Source: Corynebacterium pseudopelargi (GTDB taxonomy: Bacteria; Actinomycetota; Actinomycetes; Mycobacteriales; Mycobacteriaceae). Taken from it: a DNA stretch of 64,000 nt. Below, piece by piece: positions 7,574 through 17,028 of this stretch. Numbering within the stretch: position 1 is the first letter of the stretch; each line of letters opens with the position of its first letter. The stretch spans positions 1,550,001 to 1,614,000 of the forward strand of contig NZ_CP033898.1 in assembly GCF_003814005.1 (NCBI RefSeq), given 5' to 3'. Position numbers and translations under genes: made by a program. The notes under the pieces are model-generated. The model did no database searches. It was not told the DNA's origin and saw only the letters and a list, made by a program, of their open reading frames with translations.

Positions 7574-9199
7574 ATGTCTCAAAACCAGCAGCGTGAAACA
7601 TTTTCATCCCGCTGGGTGTTCATCCTGGCCGCCATCGGCTCCGCCGTCGGCCTGGGCAACATTTGGCGTTTCCCCTACGTCGCCTACGACAACGGCGGCG
7701 GCGCGTTCCTTATCCCCTACCTGATTGCGCTTCTTACCGCAGGTATCCCCCTGCTGTTTTTAGACTACGCACTAGGCCACCGCTACCGCGGCTCCGCACC
7801 ACTGGTGTATCGCCGCATCAAACGCTGGGCAGAACCCGTGGGCTGGTTCCAGGTAGGCGTGAGCTTTTTCATCACCGTCTACTACGCAGCCATCATCGCC
7901 TGGGCAGCGCTGTATACCGTCAAGTCCTTCAACCTGGCTTGGGGCGATGATCCAGCGACCTACTTTGGCGAAAGCTTCTTAAAGGCAGATAACAGCGCCA
8001 ACTTCTCCTTCGACTTCGTCCCCGCCATCTCGCTTACCTTGGCCATCGTCTGGATCGCCGCAGTGATCGTGCTGGCCATGGGCGTAGACGCCGGCATTGG
8101 CCGAGTATCCAAGCTCTTCATGCCACTGCTGACCGTGCTCTTCCTCATCGTGGTAATCCGCTCAGTCTTCCTAGAAGGTGCAGCCGCAGGCCTGGATGCC
8201 TTCTTCACTCCCAACTGGGAGGCACTGAAGAACCCAACGGTGTGGATTTCGGCATACGGCCAGATCTTCTTCTCACTTTCGGTGTGCTTCGGCATCATGC
8301 TCACTTACGCCTCCTACCTCAAGCCGCGCACCAACCTCTCTGGCACCGGCTTGGTTACCGCCTTTGCTAACTCCTCCTTCGAGGTGCTCGCAGGCATCGG
8401 CGTGTTCGCGGCCCTTGGCTTTATGGCCACCCAACAGGGCGTGGGTGTAGACGAGGTGGCAACCTCCGGCATCGGCCTGGCCTTCGTGGCCTTCCCCGCG
8501 ATCATCAACCAGATGCCCATGGGTGCAATCTTTGGTGTGCTGTTCTTCGGCTCGCTTACCATCGCCGGTTTCACCTCCTTGTTCTCGCTGTTCGAGGTCG
8601 TGGTCTCTGCCATCAAAGACAAGCTGAACCTGCCGCGTAAGACCACCGCCATCGGCTTGGGCGTGATCATGGCAGCCATCTCACTGCTGACCTTCTCCAC
8701 CACCTCCGGGCTGATGCACCTCGACATCGTGGATAAGTTCACCAACAACGTCGGCATCGTATTCATCGCCCTGGTCGCCATCGTGGTCTTGGACTGGGTG
8801 CTGCGCCGCATCGACGAATTCTCACTCCACCTCAACATGGTGTCGTCCTTCCACGTGGGCGTGTGGTGGCGCATCTGCGTAGTCAACATCACCTCACTGG
8901 TGCTGGGCTTTACCCTCTTCCAAGAATTGCTCAAGCTTTTCGACGAACCCTACGGCGGCTACGCACCAGCCCAGGTGGGATGGTTCGGATGGGGCACCAT
9001 CGCAATCATCGTGTTGTTCTCACTGATCATGAGCCTGGTCAGTTGGCCCGAAAACCTCCCCGTCGATGGCCCTCCCGGTTCTGATTTCGGCGTGGACCCC
9101 GATCACACCCTCACCCCTGAGCGGCCCTCGCAATACGATCCATCACGGCGCCGCGTCGCAGGCTTTGCCATCGAGCAGTACAGCAGAAAGGAGCGCTAA
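7574..9199 (+). CDS. metP: Methionine/alanine importer MetP (NSS family)
   Basis: 541 aa with about 12 membrane helices. Helix 1 carries the sodium:neurotransmitter-symporter signature GSAVGLGNIWRFPY, with Na+ and substrate contacts. The ATG at 7574 follows AAAGG by 8 bases. The next gene, 2 bp downstream, encodes a tiny membrane protein of the MetS type. In C. glutamicum such a pair forms the Na+-dependent MetPS importer of methionine and alanine, which is the basis for the call. The soluble C-terminal tail is about 60 residues. Confidence 0.9.
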   Translation: MSQNQQRETFSSRWVFILAAIGSAVGLGNIWRFPYVAYDNGGGAFLIPYLIALLTAGIPLLFLDYALGHRYRGSAPLVYRRIKRWAEPVGWFQVGVSFFITVYYAAIIAWAALYTVKSFNLAWGDDPATYFGESFLKADNSANFSFDFVPAISLTLAIVWIAAVIVLAMGVDAGIGRVSKLFMPLLTVLFLIVVIRSVFLEGAAAGLDAFFTPNWEALKNPTVWISAYGQIFFSLSVCFGIMLTYASYLKPRTNLSGTGLVTAFANSSFEVLAGIGVFAALGFMATQQGVGVDEVATSGIGLAFVAFPAIINQMPMGAIFGVLFFGSLTIAGFTSLFSLFEVVVSAIKDKLNLPRKTTAIGLGVIMAAISLLTFSTTSGLMHLDIVDKFTNNVGIVFIALVAIVVLDWVLRRIDEFSLHLNMVSSFHVGVWWRICVVNITSLVLGFTLFQELLKLFDEPYGGYAPAQVGWFGWGTIAIIVLFSLIMSLVSWPENLPVDGPPGSDFGVDPDHTLTPERPSQYDPSRRRVAGFAIEQYSRKER

Positions 9200-9201
9200 G
9201 C

Positions 9202-9378
9202 ATGTCCTCTGCAGCAATCATCATGATGGTGCTTTTCATGGTGGTGATCTGGGGCGGCCTGGCCGTATCCCTGCTCACCTTGAATCGCCACCCCGATGAA
9301 ACCTCAGGCATCCTCGGCGAGCACGAGTTCGCCACCGACGAGGTGCTCATCGCTCAAGAAATCCGCCAAGAAGATTAA
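9202..9378 (+). CDS. metS: MetS, small subunit of the MetPS importer
   Basis: A 58-codon ORF starting 2 bp after the metP stop, with GAAAGGAGCG as ribosome site inside the metP end. One hydrophobic helix (about residues 5-26) is followed by an acidic, hydrophilic tail rich in Glu and Asp. The size, topology and coupling to an NSS transporter match MetS, which is required for MetP activity in C. glutamicum. A strong terminator follows 10 bases later, so metP-metS forms a closed two-gene operon. Confidence 0.88.
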   Translation: MSSAAIIMMVLFMVVIWGGLAVSLLTLNRHPDETSGILGEHEFATDEVLIAQEIRQED

Positions 9379-9388
9379 CCAGGCACCC

Positions 9389-9433
9389 AACCCCACCGCA
9401 GCAAAAAGAAAAGCCGCGGTGGGGTTTTCTTTT
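9389..9433 (+). terminator. Rho-independent terminator of metPS
   Basis: AACCCCACCGC pairs perfectly with GCGGTGGGGTT (11 bp) around a 16-base A-rich loop, followed by TTCTTTT. Confidence 0.92.
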
Positions 9434-9498
9434 GCCCTCTTTGTCCCGTTGGCGGTGTCAAAGGTGCACAAGTAGCGCGACTAGTGCAGGATGTATGC

Positions 9499-10848
9499 GT
9501 GCAAAACAATTCTGGCAACACCGAAAACTCCACCGAACAGCCCACGCTGCAGGAGTTGGAACAAGCACCGAGTGTGGATCGCTCAGAGGTCATTGGCGAT
9601 GGCGTTCGCGTCTTGGCTCTGTGGTGCGTGCGCATCCTCGTTATTGCCGTCACCTTCTACGCCGGCTGGCATGTAATGAAGCCCCTCTGGGGTGGGGTGT
9701 TGCCCATCATCTTGGCCATCATCGTCTGCACCGTGTTGTGGCCACCAACATATTGGCTGCGCAACAAGGGCGTACCTGCAGCGCTTGCCGCGGCCATTTC
9801 GCTGCTCAGCAGCTTTGGTGTGTTCGGCGCGCTGATCTGGCTGATGGCCCCGAATTTTGCCAACCAATCCCAAACCCTCTACTTCCAGGCCTTCGAGGGT
9901 ATCCAGCAGGTTCAGCTTTGGCTCCAAGGCCCGCCTTTTAATCTGGATCCAGACGAGCTGAGCAATCAGGTCAACCGCATTGCCGAGTGGTTCCAGGAAC
10001 AAAGTGGTGCGATTGCCAGCGAAGTCTTCTCCGGCATCAGCATGGCCACCTCGGTGGTTGCCACCTTGGCCATTGTGTTTGTGCTCACCTTCTTCTTCCT
10101 CAAAGACGGCGACCGCTTCCTTCCCTGGCTGCGCTCTGTCACCGGACGTCGCGCCGGCTGGCACCTCACCGAATTGCTCACCCGCGCCTGGAACACCCTC
10201 GGCGGCTTCATTCGCGCCCAGGCACTTGTTTCGCTTATCGACGCAGTCTTCATCGGCGGCGGCCTGTTCATCCTCGGCGTACCCATGGCCCTTGCCCTGG
10301 CTGTACTGACCTTCATCGGCGGCTTCGTGCCCATCGTCGGTGCCTTCGTTTCCGGCTTTATTGCCGTGCTCGTGGCTTTGGTAACGCTGGGGCTGAACAA
10401 GGCCATTATCACCTTGCTCATCGTCCTCGCCGTGCAGCAATTGGAAGGCAATGTGCTTTCCCCGCTGCTGCAATCCAAGGCCATGAACCTCCACCCCGTG
10501 ATCGTGTTGATCTCGGTGACGGTAGGCGGTGGCCTCTTCGGCATCATCGGCGCATTCTTGGCCGTGCCCTTTGCAGCCACCATCGCGGTGGTGCTGCGCT
10601 ACCTCCAAGACATGATCGCGCTGCGCTCAGGCGAAACCACCATCAAAGACATCACCTTTGCCACCGACGACGGCTCCAAGGGTGCGCGCGATAGTGAGCT
10701 TGACGGGGAACGTCGAAAAGCTGAAAAACAAGCAGAGGCCAACAAGCGCCAAAGCGGCGCCAAAGCCCTATTCGAACAAGTATTTAGCAAGCAAAACTCA
10801 AGCAAAGAAACACAAAAATCAAGCGACACGGGCCAGCAAGGCTCTTAG
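9499..10848 (+). CDS. AI-2E family transporter (PerM/YdiK-like permease)
   Basis: 449 aa from GTG 9499, preferred because AGGA lies 8 bases before it; GTG 9484 would add five residues. The hydrophobic core of about eight helices includes FFFLKDGDRFLPWL, a GGxxxLG helix pair and an FxGGFVPIVGAFVSG segment, all typical of the family. The last 80 residues are charged and probably cytoplasmic. The family exports AI-2-like signals, H+ or Na+ in different bacteria, so the substrate here is unknown. It has its own start after the metPS terminator. Confidence 0.87.
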   Translation: MQNNSGNTENSTEQPTLQELEQAPSVDRSEVIGDGVRVLALWCVRILVIAVTFYAGWHVMKPLWGGVLPIILAIIVCTVLWPPTYWLRNKGVPAALAAAISLLSSFGVFGALIWLMAPNFANQSQTLYFQAFEGIQQVQLWLQGPPFNLDPDELSNQVNRIAEWFQEQSGAIASEVFSGISMATSVVATLAIVFVLTFFFLKDGDRFLPWLRSVTGRRAGWHLTELLTRAWNTLGGFIRAQALVSLIDAVFIGGGLFILGVPMALALAVLTFIGGFVPIVGAFVSGFIAVLVALVTLGLNKAIITLLIVLAVQQLEGNVLSPLLQSKAMNLHPVIVLISVTVGGGLFGIIGAFLAVPFAATIAVVLRYLQDMIALRSGETTIKDITFATDDGSKGARDSELDGERRKAEKQAEANKRQSGAKALFEQVFSKQNSSKETQKSSDTGQQGS

Positions 10849-10882
10849 GTTTTACCCCTATCACTAGGTAACATAACTGCCC

Positions 10883-12301
10883 GTGCCGCAAATGCCAGAG
10901 ATCCGCCACAATCGCCCGGGAAAGCAAAAGCAGCCCTCATGGGCCCTGCCGCTGCTGACCTCGGTGTCGATTCTGTGTGCCGCGTTGCTCACTGGCGCGC
11001 TCGTCTGCGTCTGGCTCGGCGGCATCGGCTGGCCCTTTTTCTTGGCATTTGTCCTAGCCAGCCTCATTGGCGCAAGCGTGTGTGAACGCCGCGGGCTATT
11101 CATCTTCGTTACAAGCATTCCCATCTTGTTTGCGATCTCATTGATCGCAAGCGCCTGGTTTATTGTGCGCGACAGTGCAGCCGATGGTGCGCCGGTAAGC
11201 AAAACGCAGATCATCACCGCGATCTACCCTCTGGCCCAGTACTTCCCCATCCTGTTTTTTGTCACCCTTGCCGCCGGCGTGATCGCCGTGATCCGCATCA
11301 AGGTGCTTGGCAGCGCAGTGGAGAAAAAGGCAGGCAAAGAGCTCAGCGAGCAGCGCAAACGCGAACGCGAGGCAGATCGAAGAAACCGCCGTGCCACCAG
11401 CCGCGCACGCAACCAGAGCAAAGCCTCCCAAGTTACCGTGGAAGAGCTTATGCAAAAGCGACGCCCTCGGCCCCACGGTGGCGAAAAACAAGCACAGCAG
11501 CCAGCAGAGACCCACAAGCAACCGCAGCGCGCACAAACGCACCACCAGCCGCAACACGATCAGCAGCGACGCCCCCAAACCCCGCGCGCCGGCTACCCGG
11601 ATCCAGGTGCGATGCGGATCCGCCCCGAGGAAGATCCTCGCGTGCTCCGCGAGCAGCGTGGCGAACGCTTCCAGCACGAAGTAGAACACGGCCCACGGCG
11701 CCCGGTGTATGAGTCAGGCAATCGCCGCGAGCGTGCTTCACGCAATTACTCCCAGCGCCCCAACCCTGAGTTGCGGCATCAGGAACGCTTTGAAGATCGT
11801 TTCGCTCGTACCAGCCGCGCCGAACAGCCCCGCCAGGGTGAACGCCCCCGCCAGGGTGAACACCTCCGCCAGGGTGAGCAGCCTCGGGATCCCCGCTATG
11901 TGCAGCGCCCCAATCAGCGCTGGGAGCAGCGTGGGAATCAACGTGGCGATCAGCGCCCCGGTCAGGGATCTGAGCAGCGCCCGGATTTTCGATCGGATCA
12001 ACGCTGGGCCGAGCGCCAGCAGGGTCGGTTTGCACAGGAGTATCGCCGTGGCGAGCGTCGTCCGGCAGATCGCGTGCGTCCGGAAGATCGAGGCGAGCGT
12101 CCCGCACCGCGGCGTCAGCGCGATTTTGAGTCCACCTCCTACCCGCGACGCGATCAAGGCCAGCGTTTAGAGCAGCAGCCACCACGGCGGCCTCGCCCGG
12201 AGCCTCGCCAACAGCAGCGCCCCTATCCGCGCAAGCAAGACGAACGCCCGATGCCTCGCCAACCGCGGCCTCGCCCTCGCGGCTATGAGGACGAACGCTA
12301 A
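10883..12301 (+). CDS. DUF6542 membrane protein with long Arg/Gln-rich tail
   Basis: 472 aa. Residues 1-150 hold about four membrane helices (a DUF6542-type domain). Residues 150-200 form a charged Lys/Arg/Glu helix. The remaining roughly 270 residues are disordered in character, dominated by Arg, Gln, Pro, Glu and Gly, with repeats such as RQGERP, RQGEHL and RQGEQP encoded by a near-perfect DNA triplication (11827-11884). The GTG start lacks a clear ribosome site, and the in-frame ATG at 10892 is possible. DUF6542 genes sit next to ispH in related actinobacteria (recalled), as here, facing it. The tail could bind RNA or acidic polymers, but that is inference. Confidence 0.75.
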   Translation: MPQMPEIRHNRPGKQKQPSWALPLLTSVSILCAALLTGALVCVWLGGIGWPFFLAFVLASLIGASVCERRGLFIFVTSIPILFAISLIASAWFIVRDSAADGAPVSKTQIITAIYPLAQYFPILFFVTLAAGVIAVIRIKVLGSAVEKKAGKELSEQRKREREADRRNRRATSRARNQSKASQVTVEELMQKRRPRPHGGEKQAQQPAETHKQPQRAQTHHQPQHDQQRRPQTPRAGYPDPGAMRIRPEEDPRVLREQRGERFQHEVEHGPRRPVYESGNRRERASRNYSQRPNPELRHQERFEDRFARTSRAEQPRQGERPRQGEHLRQGEQPRDPRYVQRPNQRWEQRGNQRGDQRPGQGSEQRPDFRSDQRWAERQQGRFAQEYRRGERRPADRVRPEDRGERPAPRRQRDFESTSYPRRDQGQRLEQQPPRRPRPEPRQQQRPYPRKQDERPMPRQPRPRPRGYEDER

Positions 12302-12311
12302 GAAGCCTTAA

Positions 12312-12350
12312 CCCCCTAAACGCGAAGCCGGGCACTGCGGCTTTTTCAGG
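12312..12350 (+). terminator. Terminator after the DUF6542 gene
   Basis: AAGCCG...CGGCTT with a 7-base loop runs into TTTTTC. An outer CCCCCT/AGGGG arm extends the stem. Confidence 0.8.
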
Positions 12351-12450
12351 GGTGCAGATACACCAACACCGCCTCAGCTCTACCGTAGAGGGCCTTTAAC
12401 TGGCACCCAGGTGGCTATGGCGGTGTTGTGATGTGCGCGTAGTAGGCAGG

Positions 12451-13425
12451 CTATGCGTTGCTGGTGCGCGGTGCGCGAAGATCCCTGGGCAAAGCGAAGG
12501 TGATCTTCTCGGCTGCGGTGGTTACTTCCTTGGGGTTTTCATAGCCGCGCTCTGCGAGCCATTCCAATACGTCTCGGACCAGGATTTCTGGCACTGAGGC
12601 ACCGGAGGTCACGCCTACGGTGTTTACGCCTTCTAGCCAGGATTCGTCGATCTGCGAGGCATAGTCCACCAGATAGGACGATCGCGCCCCGGCCTGCAGT
12701 GCCACTTCTACCAAGCGCTTTGAGTTGGAGGAGTTCTGCGAGCCCACCACGATCACCAGATCAGATTCAGCGGCAATGGCCTTCACCGCTACCTGGCGGT
12801 TTTGGGTGGCGTAGCAAATATCGTCGCTGGGCGGATCTTGGAGGTGAGCGAAGCGCTCGTGCAGCTTCTTTACAATCTCCATCGTCTCATCCACCGAGAG
12901 CGTGGTTTGAGAAAGCCACACGAGTTTTTCTTCTTGGAGCCACTCTGGCAGGGCTTCTACGCCTTCGACCCCATCAACGAGGTGGGTTACCTCTGGGGCT
13001 TCACCGGCGGTGCCTTCTACTTCCTCGTGGCCTTCGTGGCCAACAAGCAAGATGTGGTAGCCATCGCGGGCGAAGCGCTTCACCTCATTGTGCACCTTGG
13101 TTACCAGCGGGCAGGTGGCGTCGAGTGTTTTTAGGTCTAGCTTTGCGGCCGATTCATGAACGGCCGGGCTCACGCCGTGGGCGGAGAAAACGAGGTGAGA
13201 ACCTTCGGGCACCTCATTGGTTTCGTCTACAAAGATGGCGCCACGCTCGGCGAGGGTATCCACCACATAACGGTTGTGCACGATTTCTTTGCGCACATAC
13301 ACTGGCGAGCCGTACTTTTCTAGGGCGCGTTCTACCGTTTCTACGGCTCGATCTACTCCTGCGCAGTAGCCGCGGGGTGCTGCGACAAGGACTCGCTTGT
13401 GTTCATTCGTCTCGGGTGAGGTCAT
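12451..13425 (-). CDS. ispH: 4-hydroxy-3-methylbut-2-enyl diphosphate reductase (IspH/LytB)
   Basis: 324 aa. Catalyses the last step of the MEP isoprenoid pathway, making IPP and DMAPP with a [4Fe-4S] cluster. The three cluster cysteines are visible in [19 protein letters not shown] and CYATQNRQ. The substrate-site His residues lie in FSAHGVSP and VGHEGHEE. The chosen ATG (13423-13425, [11 protein letters not shown]) agrees with family length; an ATG 12 bases further upstream is possible, and neither has a strong ribosome site. It is divergent from xseA across 50 bp. Confidence 0.96.
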   Translation of the reverse strand: MTSPETNEHKRVLVAAPRGYCAGVDRAVETVERALEKYGSPVYVRKEIVHNRYVVDTLAERGAIFVDETNEVPEGSHLVFSAHGVSPAVHESAAKLDLKTLDATCPLVTKVHNEVKRFARDGYHILLVGHEGHEEVEGTAGEAPEVTHLVDGVEGVEALPEWLQEEKLVWLSQTTLSVDETMEIVKKLHERFAHLQDPPSDDICYATQNRQVAVKAIAAESDLVIVVGSQNSSNSKRLVEVALQAGARSSYLVDYASQIDESWLEGVNTVGVTSGASVPEILVRDVLEWLAERGYENPKEVTTAAEKITFALPRDLRAPRTSNA

Positions 13426-13475
13426 GGTGTACAGCATAAGTGTTCTAAGCTGGCTTCCGCGAGAAAGGATCGACG

Positions 13476-14708
13476 GTGGCAGAAACTGAAGCAAAGATGA
13501 TGTCGGTGCATCAGCTCAACCAGGCGGTCAAGGGCTGGATTGAAAAGCTGGGCACCATTTGGGTGGAGGGCCAGTTATTGCAGCTCAAGTCTTCTCCCAA
13601 TTGGGCTTTTGCCTATGCCACGCTCCGCGATCCTTCGCGGGAAGATTCGGTGCGCATCACCTTTCGCCCCCAACTGTTGCAACAATTACCCACCCTGCCG
13701 CAAGACGGCGACCGCGTGCGAGTCTGGGCCAAACCATCCTTCTATGCCAAAAATGGTGATTTCCAGCTTTGGGTGAGCAAAATCCAGCCGGTGGGCATTG
13801 GTGAGCTTCTGGCTCAAATCGAGCAGCTTCGCGCCAACCTTCGCAGCCAGGGGCTTTTCGACGCCGCACGCAAGCACCCCTTGCCCTTCTTACCGCGCAA
13901 TATCGGCCTGATTACCTCCCGCGGCTCTGATGGCGAGCGCGATGTGCTCTCCATAGCCAAGGAACGTTGGCCGGAGGTTCGTTTTAGTGTGCGCAATACC
14001 TTAGTTCAAGGAGCCGGTGCCGTACCGGCGATCATTTCCGCGCTCCAAGAACTCGATGCAGACCCAAGCGTGGATGTGATCATCATTGCCCGCGGCGGCG
14101 GTGCCATGGAAACGCTCTTGCCGTTTTCGGATGAAGCGCTCATTCGCGCCGTTGCCGATGCCAGCACCCCGGTGGTCTCGGCCATCGGCCACGACCGGGA
14201 TCGTCCCATCTTGGATGATGTGGCCGATCTTCGCGCTGCTACTCCCACCGATGCGGCAAAACGGGTCGTGCCCGATGTGGTGGCCGAGCGCGCGTTGGTA
14301 TCGGATTTACGCGCCCGTGCCGCGGCGGCCTTGCGCGGCTGGGTGCAGCGCGAACAACGCAGCATTGAGGCGTTGCGTACTCGCCCGGTGCTTGCACAAC
14401 CCTTGCGAGCTATCGATCAACGCCGCCAAGACATTGACCAAGCAACTGCTGCGATGCGCAGAGAGATCCGCTATCTATTAAGCCATGAGCAACAGCTCAT
14501 CGGCGCGTTGCGTGGCCAGCTCCAGGTGCTTGGACCTGCGGCCACCTTGCAGCGTGGTTACGCCATTGTGCAGGTTGTGCCTCGCGATGGTTCCGAACCT
14601 GAAGTAGTAAGCAGCTATGCCATGGCACCACCGGGTAGCCAATTACGCATTCGTGTTGCTGATGGTTCGATTGTGGCTGCCGCCATGCAGCAGGCACCGG
14701 CCAATTAA
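13476..14708 (+). CDS. xseA: Exodeoxyribonuclease VII large subunit
   Basis: 410 aa. An N-terminal OB-fold (about 1-100, with WVEGQL) is followed by the catalytic domain with [48 protein letters not shown] and a C-terminal helical region ending with the LQRGYAIV motif. The GTG start at 13476 follows AAAGGA by 6 bases. With XseB it forms the single-strand-specific exonuclease VII. The xseB gene follows after 39 bp in the same operon. Confidence 0.96.
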   Translation: MAETEAKMMSVHQLNQAVKGWIEKLGTIWVEGQLLQLKSSPNWAFAYATLRDPSREDSVRITFRPQLLQQLPTLPQDGDRVRVWAKPSFYAKNGDFQLWVSKIQPVGIGELLAQIEQLRANLRSQGLFDAARKHPLPFLPRNIGLITSRGSDGERDVLSIAKERWPEVRFSVRNTLVQGAGAVPAIISALQELDADPSVDVIIIARGGGAMETLLPFSDEALIRAVADASTPVVSAIGHDRDRPILDDVADLRAATPTDAAKRVVPDVVAERALVSDLRARAAAALRGWVQREQRSIEALRTRPVLAQPLRAIDQRRQDIDQATAAMRREIRYLLSHEQQLIGALRGQLQVLGPAATLQRGYAIVQVVPRDGSEPEVVSSYAMAPPGSQLRIRVADGSIVAAAMQQAPAN

Positions 14709-14747
14709 GCTCCTAGGCGAAAAAGACGAAGAAGGAAAGAAGACTCC

Positions 14748-15008
14748 ATGAGTGACGATGTTATTGGCCGCGGTTCAGGCGAGAACGCTTTTGACCCCGT
14801 AGAGGGGCTCTCCTACGAGCAAGCCCGAAATGAGCTCCAAGAGGTAGTGCAGATCCTTGAGCAGGGTTCGATGGGTCTTGATGAATCGTTGAAGTATTGG
14901 GAACGCGGCGAGGCTTTGGCGCGTCGCTGCGAAGAACACCTAGCCGGGGCGGCTCAGCGCGTAGAAAAAGCGCTCGAGCAAGCAGCTCGAGCGCCTGAAG
15001 CAGATTAG
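14748..15008 (+). CDS. xseB: Exodeoxyribonuclease VII small subunit
   Basis: 86 aa. The central part, [20 protein letters not shown] followed by a Leu/Glu helix, is the XseB helical hairpin that coats the XseA stalk. AGGAAAG lies before the ATG. The last codons (14970-14994) contain a perfect 10-bp inverted repeat that is also the transcription terminator of the convergent DUF4245 gene. The two genes overlap by 4 bp at their 3' ends. Confidence 0.93.
   Translation: MSDDVIGRGSGENAFDPVEGLSYEQARNELQEVVQILEQGSMGLDESLKYWERGEALARRCEEHLAGAAQRVEKALEQAARAPEAD
14961..14994 (-). terminator. Terminator of the DUF4245 gene embedded in xseB
   Basis: On the minus strand GCGCTCGAGC, a 5-base loop and GCTCGAGCGC form a perfect 10-bp stem followed by TTTTTCTAC. 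It begins 11 bases past the DUF4245 stop and lies wholly inside xseB codons. Confidence 0.88.
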
Positions 15009-15574
15009 TTGCTGCCAACTACCGGTGCTTTGGCGGTAGCAGCGATGACTGCATCGAAGTCTTCTTCGGGTGCAGCACCAGATACCAACAATCGGCTGGT
15101 GCCAAGGTCTGCCACCATCACTGGGCGCACCCCTCGCTCATCGGAGCTGTAGCTGGTCACCGTGATATCGCCAACCTGGTGGGTTCCGTCTTGTTCACGA
15201 GGGTGCTCATCAAAACCCTTAACAGCTTCTTCTGCTTCTACCCCGGTTTGGATGAGCTGCACATAGGAATCTTTGCGCACCACCCAACCAATTGCGGGGG
15301 CAGGCTCGCCCGCAATGGCGGTCCTTCGCGCAGAATTAGCCACCCAATCCTCGGGCATTGCTGGCATGTGCAGCGGGAAGTTCATAGCCCCGGCTTCGAT
15401 CTCAATGAAGGTAGTGGGGTCTACTTCTCGCACCGGGCCGTGCTCGGCAGAGTCCTTATTAAAGCTGCACATGCCGGTAAAGCCCACCGAGAGAACCATC
15501 ACAATGATGATGGCTCCCAGCGAGAGGAGCATGTCGCGCCCGCCTTGATACAACTTCGGTTTTTCTTCAGCCAC
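15005..15574 (-). CDS. DUF4245 membrane-anchored protein
   Basis: 189 aa. One N-terminal membrane helix (about residues 14-33) is followed by an extracytoplasmic domain. The family is found mainly in actinobacteria, often beside xseB and glpX as here, but its function is unknown. The start is GTG 15574. A GAATACT element 7 bases upstream could be a -10 box, giving a leaderless mRNA, since no ribosome site is visible. Confidence 0.82.
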   Translation of the reverse strand: MAEEKPKLYQGGRDMLLSLGAIIIVMVLSVGFTGMCSFNKDSAEHGPVREVDPTTFIEIEAGAMNFPLHMPAMPEDWVANSARRTAIAGEPAPAIGWVVRKDSYVQLIQTGVEAEEAVKGFDEHPREQDGTHQVGDITVTSYSSDERGVRPVMVADLGTSRLLVSGAAPEEDFDAVIAATAKAPVVGSN

Positions 15575-15646
15575 GCCCCAAAGTATTCCACGCCAGGGCT
15601 AAAACAGCACAGCCGCTGGTGGGATCGTGGGGCGTCGAAAAGCTTT

Positions 15647-15672
15647 GGGGTTGAAGTTTTGGTTTCAACCCC
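15647..15672. promoter_or_regulatory. 9-bp dyad upstream of glpX
   Basis: GGGGTTGAA, an 8-base spacer (GTTTTGGT) and TTCAACCCC form a perfect inverted repeat about 105 bp before the glpX start. No U-tract follows on either strand, so an operator is as likely as an RNA hairpin. Confidence 0.5.
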
Positions 15673-15775
15673 CGAATGGGTGGAAACTTCGCCCATGGGG
15701 GCACCCGAAGGTGGAACAATATAGGGGGTAACTACACGCCAATTGTGCACCGCATGTCGAGGAGGCAGCGTTTTC

Positions 15776-16783
15776 ATGAATCTCCACCCGGAAATCCCAG
15801 ACCGTAACCTAGCTCTGGAGCTCGTCCGTGTCACCGAGGCAGCCGCGTTGGCGTCCGGTCGATGGGTTGGCCGCGGTATGAAAAATGAGGGCGATGGTGC
15901 CGCCGTCGATGCCATGCGCAAGCTCATCAACTCCGTGGAAATGAATGGCGTGGTCGTCATCGGTGAGGGCGAAAAAGACGAAGCCCCAATGCTGTTCAAC
16001 GGCGAGCAGGTTGGCACCGGCCAAGGCGCCGAGGTTGACATTGCCGTGGATCCGGTCGATGGCACCACCTTGATGGCTGAAGGTAGGCCCAACGCTATTT
16101 CCGTGCTGGCTGCTGCAGAACGCGGCTCCATGTATGACCCCTCGGCTGTGTTCTACATGAAAAAGATCGCCGTAGGCCCCGAGGCTGCGGGCAAGATCGA
16201 TATCGAAGCACCTGTCGAGCACAACATCAAGGCCGTGGCCAAGGCCAAGGGCATTCCCGTGGGCGATACCACCGTGGTGGTGCTCGATCGTCCCCGCCAC
16301 GATGAGCTGATTAAAGAAATCCGCCAAGCAGGTGCCAAGGTGCGCCTGATCCGCGACGGCGATGTTGCAGGTGCCGTGGCCGCAGCCCAGGCCTCGAACT
16401 CCGTCGACATGATGATGGGCATTGGCGGCACCCCCGAGGGCATCATCGCCGCCTGCGCCATGAAGTGCATGAATGGCGAGATCCAAGGCGTGCTGCACCC
16501 CACCAGCGATGAAGAAGCCGCCAAGGCCCGCAACGCCGGCCACGAGCTCGGGCGCGTGCTTGGCACCCATGACCTGGTTTCAAGCGATAACTGCTTCTTC
16601 GTTGCTACCGGCGTTACCAATGGCGATATGCTTCGCGGCGTTTCTTATCGCGCCAATGGTGCCACCACCCGTTCGCTGGTGATGCGCTCGAAGTCCGGCA
16701 CCATTCGCTTTATCGAATCCACCCACCTGCTGCCCAAGCTGCAGGAATACTCCGTGGTGGATTACTCGCGCAAGGACGCCTAA
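15776..16783 (+). CDS. glpX: Class II fructose-1,6-bisphosphatase GlpX
   Basis: 335 aa. Hydrolyses fructose 1,6-bisphosphate in gluconeogenesis. The Li+-sensitive phosphatase signature [14 protein letters not shown], the [12 protein letters not shown] metal site and GIGGTPEGI are present. The ATG at 15776 follows GAGGAGG by about 10 bases; an upstream GTG in frame is poor. TATAGG near 15720 may be its -10 box. It is transcribed away from the DUF4245 gene and upstream of fumC. Confidence 0.96.
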   Translation: MNLHPEIPDRNLALELVRVTEAAALASGRWVGRGMKNEGDGAAVDAMRKLINSVEMNGVVVIGEGEKDEAPMLFNGEQVGTGQGAEVDIAVDPVDGTTLMAEGRPNAISVLAAAERGSMYDPSAVFYMKKIAVGPEAAGKIDIEAPVEHNIKAVAKAKGIPVGDTTVVVLDRPRHDELIKEIRQAGAKVRLIRDGDVAGAVAAAQASNSVDMMMGIGGTPEGIIAACAMKCMNGEIQGVLHPTSDEEAAKARNAGHELGRVLGTHDLVSSDNCFFVATGVTNGDMLRGVSYRANGATTRSLVMRSKSGTIRFIESTHLLPKLQEYSVVDYSRKDA

Positions 16784-16854
16784 GCAGCACAAGCGCAGTG
16801 CTTGCCGCTGCGCTACCTCTTGCGCTGCCTCCTGCGCATCCGCAGCAGAAACTC

Positions 16855-16907
16855 CTGGCGATCAGCTATGTCCTATTTCACATAATGGGATCTTGCTTGA
16901 TCGCCAG
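16855..16907. repeat. 10-bp inverted repeat between glpX and fumC
   Basis: CTGGCGATCA (16855-16864) and its perfect complement TGATCGCCAG (16898-16907) flank 33 bases. It lies 72 bp after the glpX stop, without a U-tract. It may be a weak terminator, an mRNA stabiliser or a regulator site for fumC. Confidence 0.5.
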
Positions 16908-17028
16908 CACACTACGCCCAGTTTTGGGCATACTGGAATATAGCGGTGCTTCACACCCCGCGGCCTACAACGCCGCGAAGGCACCACACATGACTATTGA
17001 TCAACAACCCGCAAAGGTGACATCTTTT

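Noticed and set aside
11448..12335. 295-codon frame antisense to the DUF6542 tail
   Set aside because: Mirror of an Arg-rich repeat region; the composition is an artefact.
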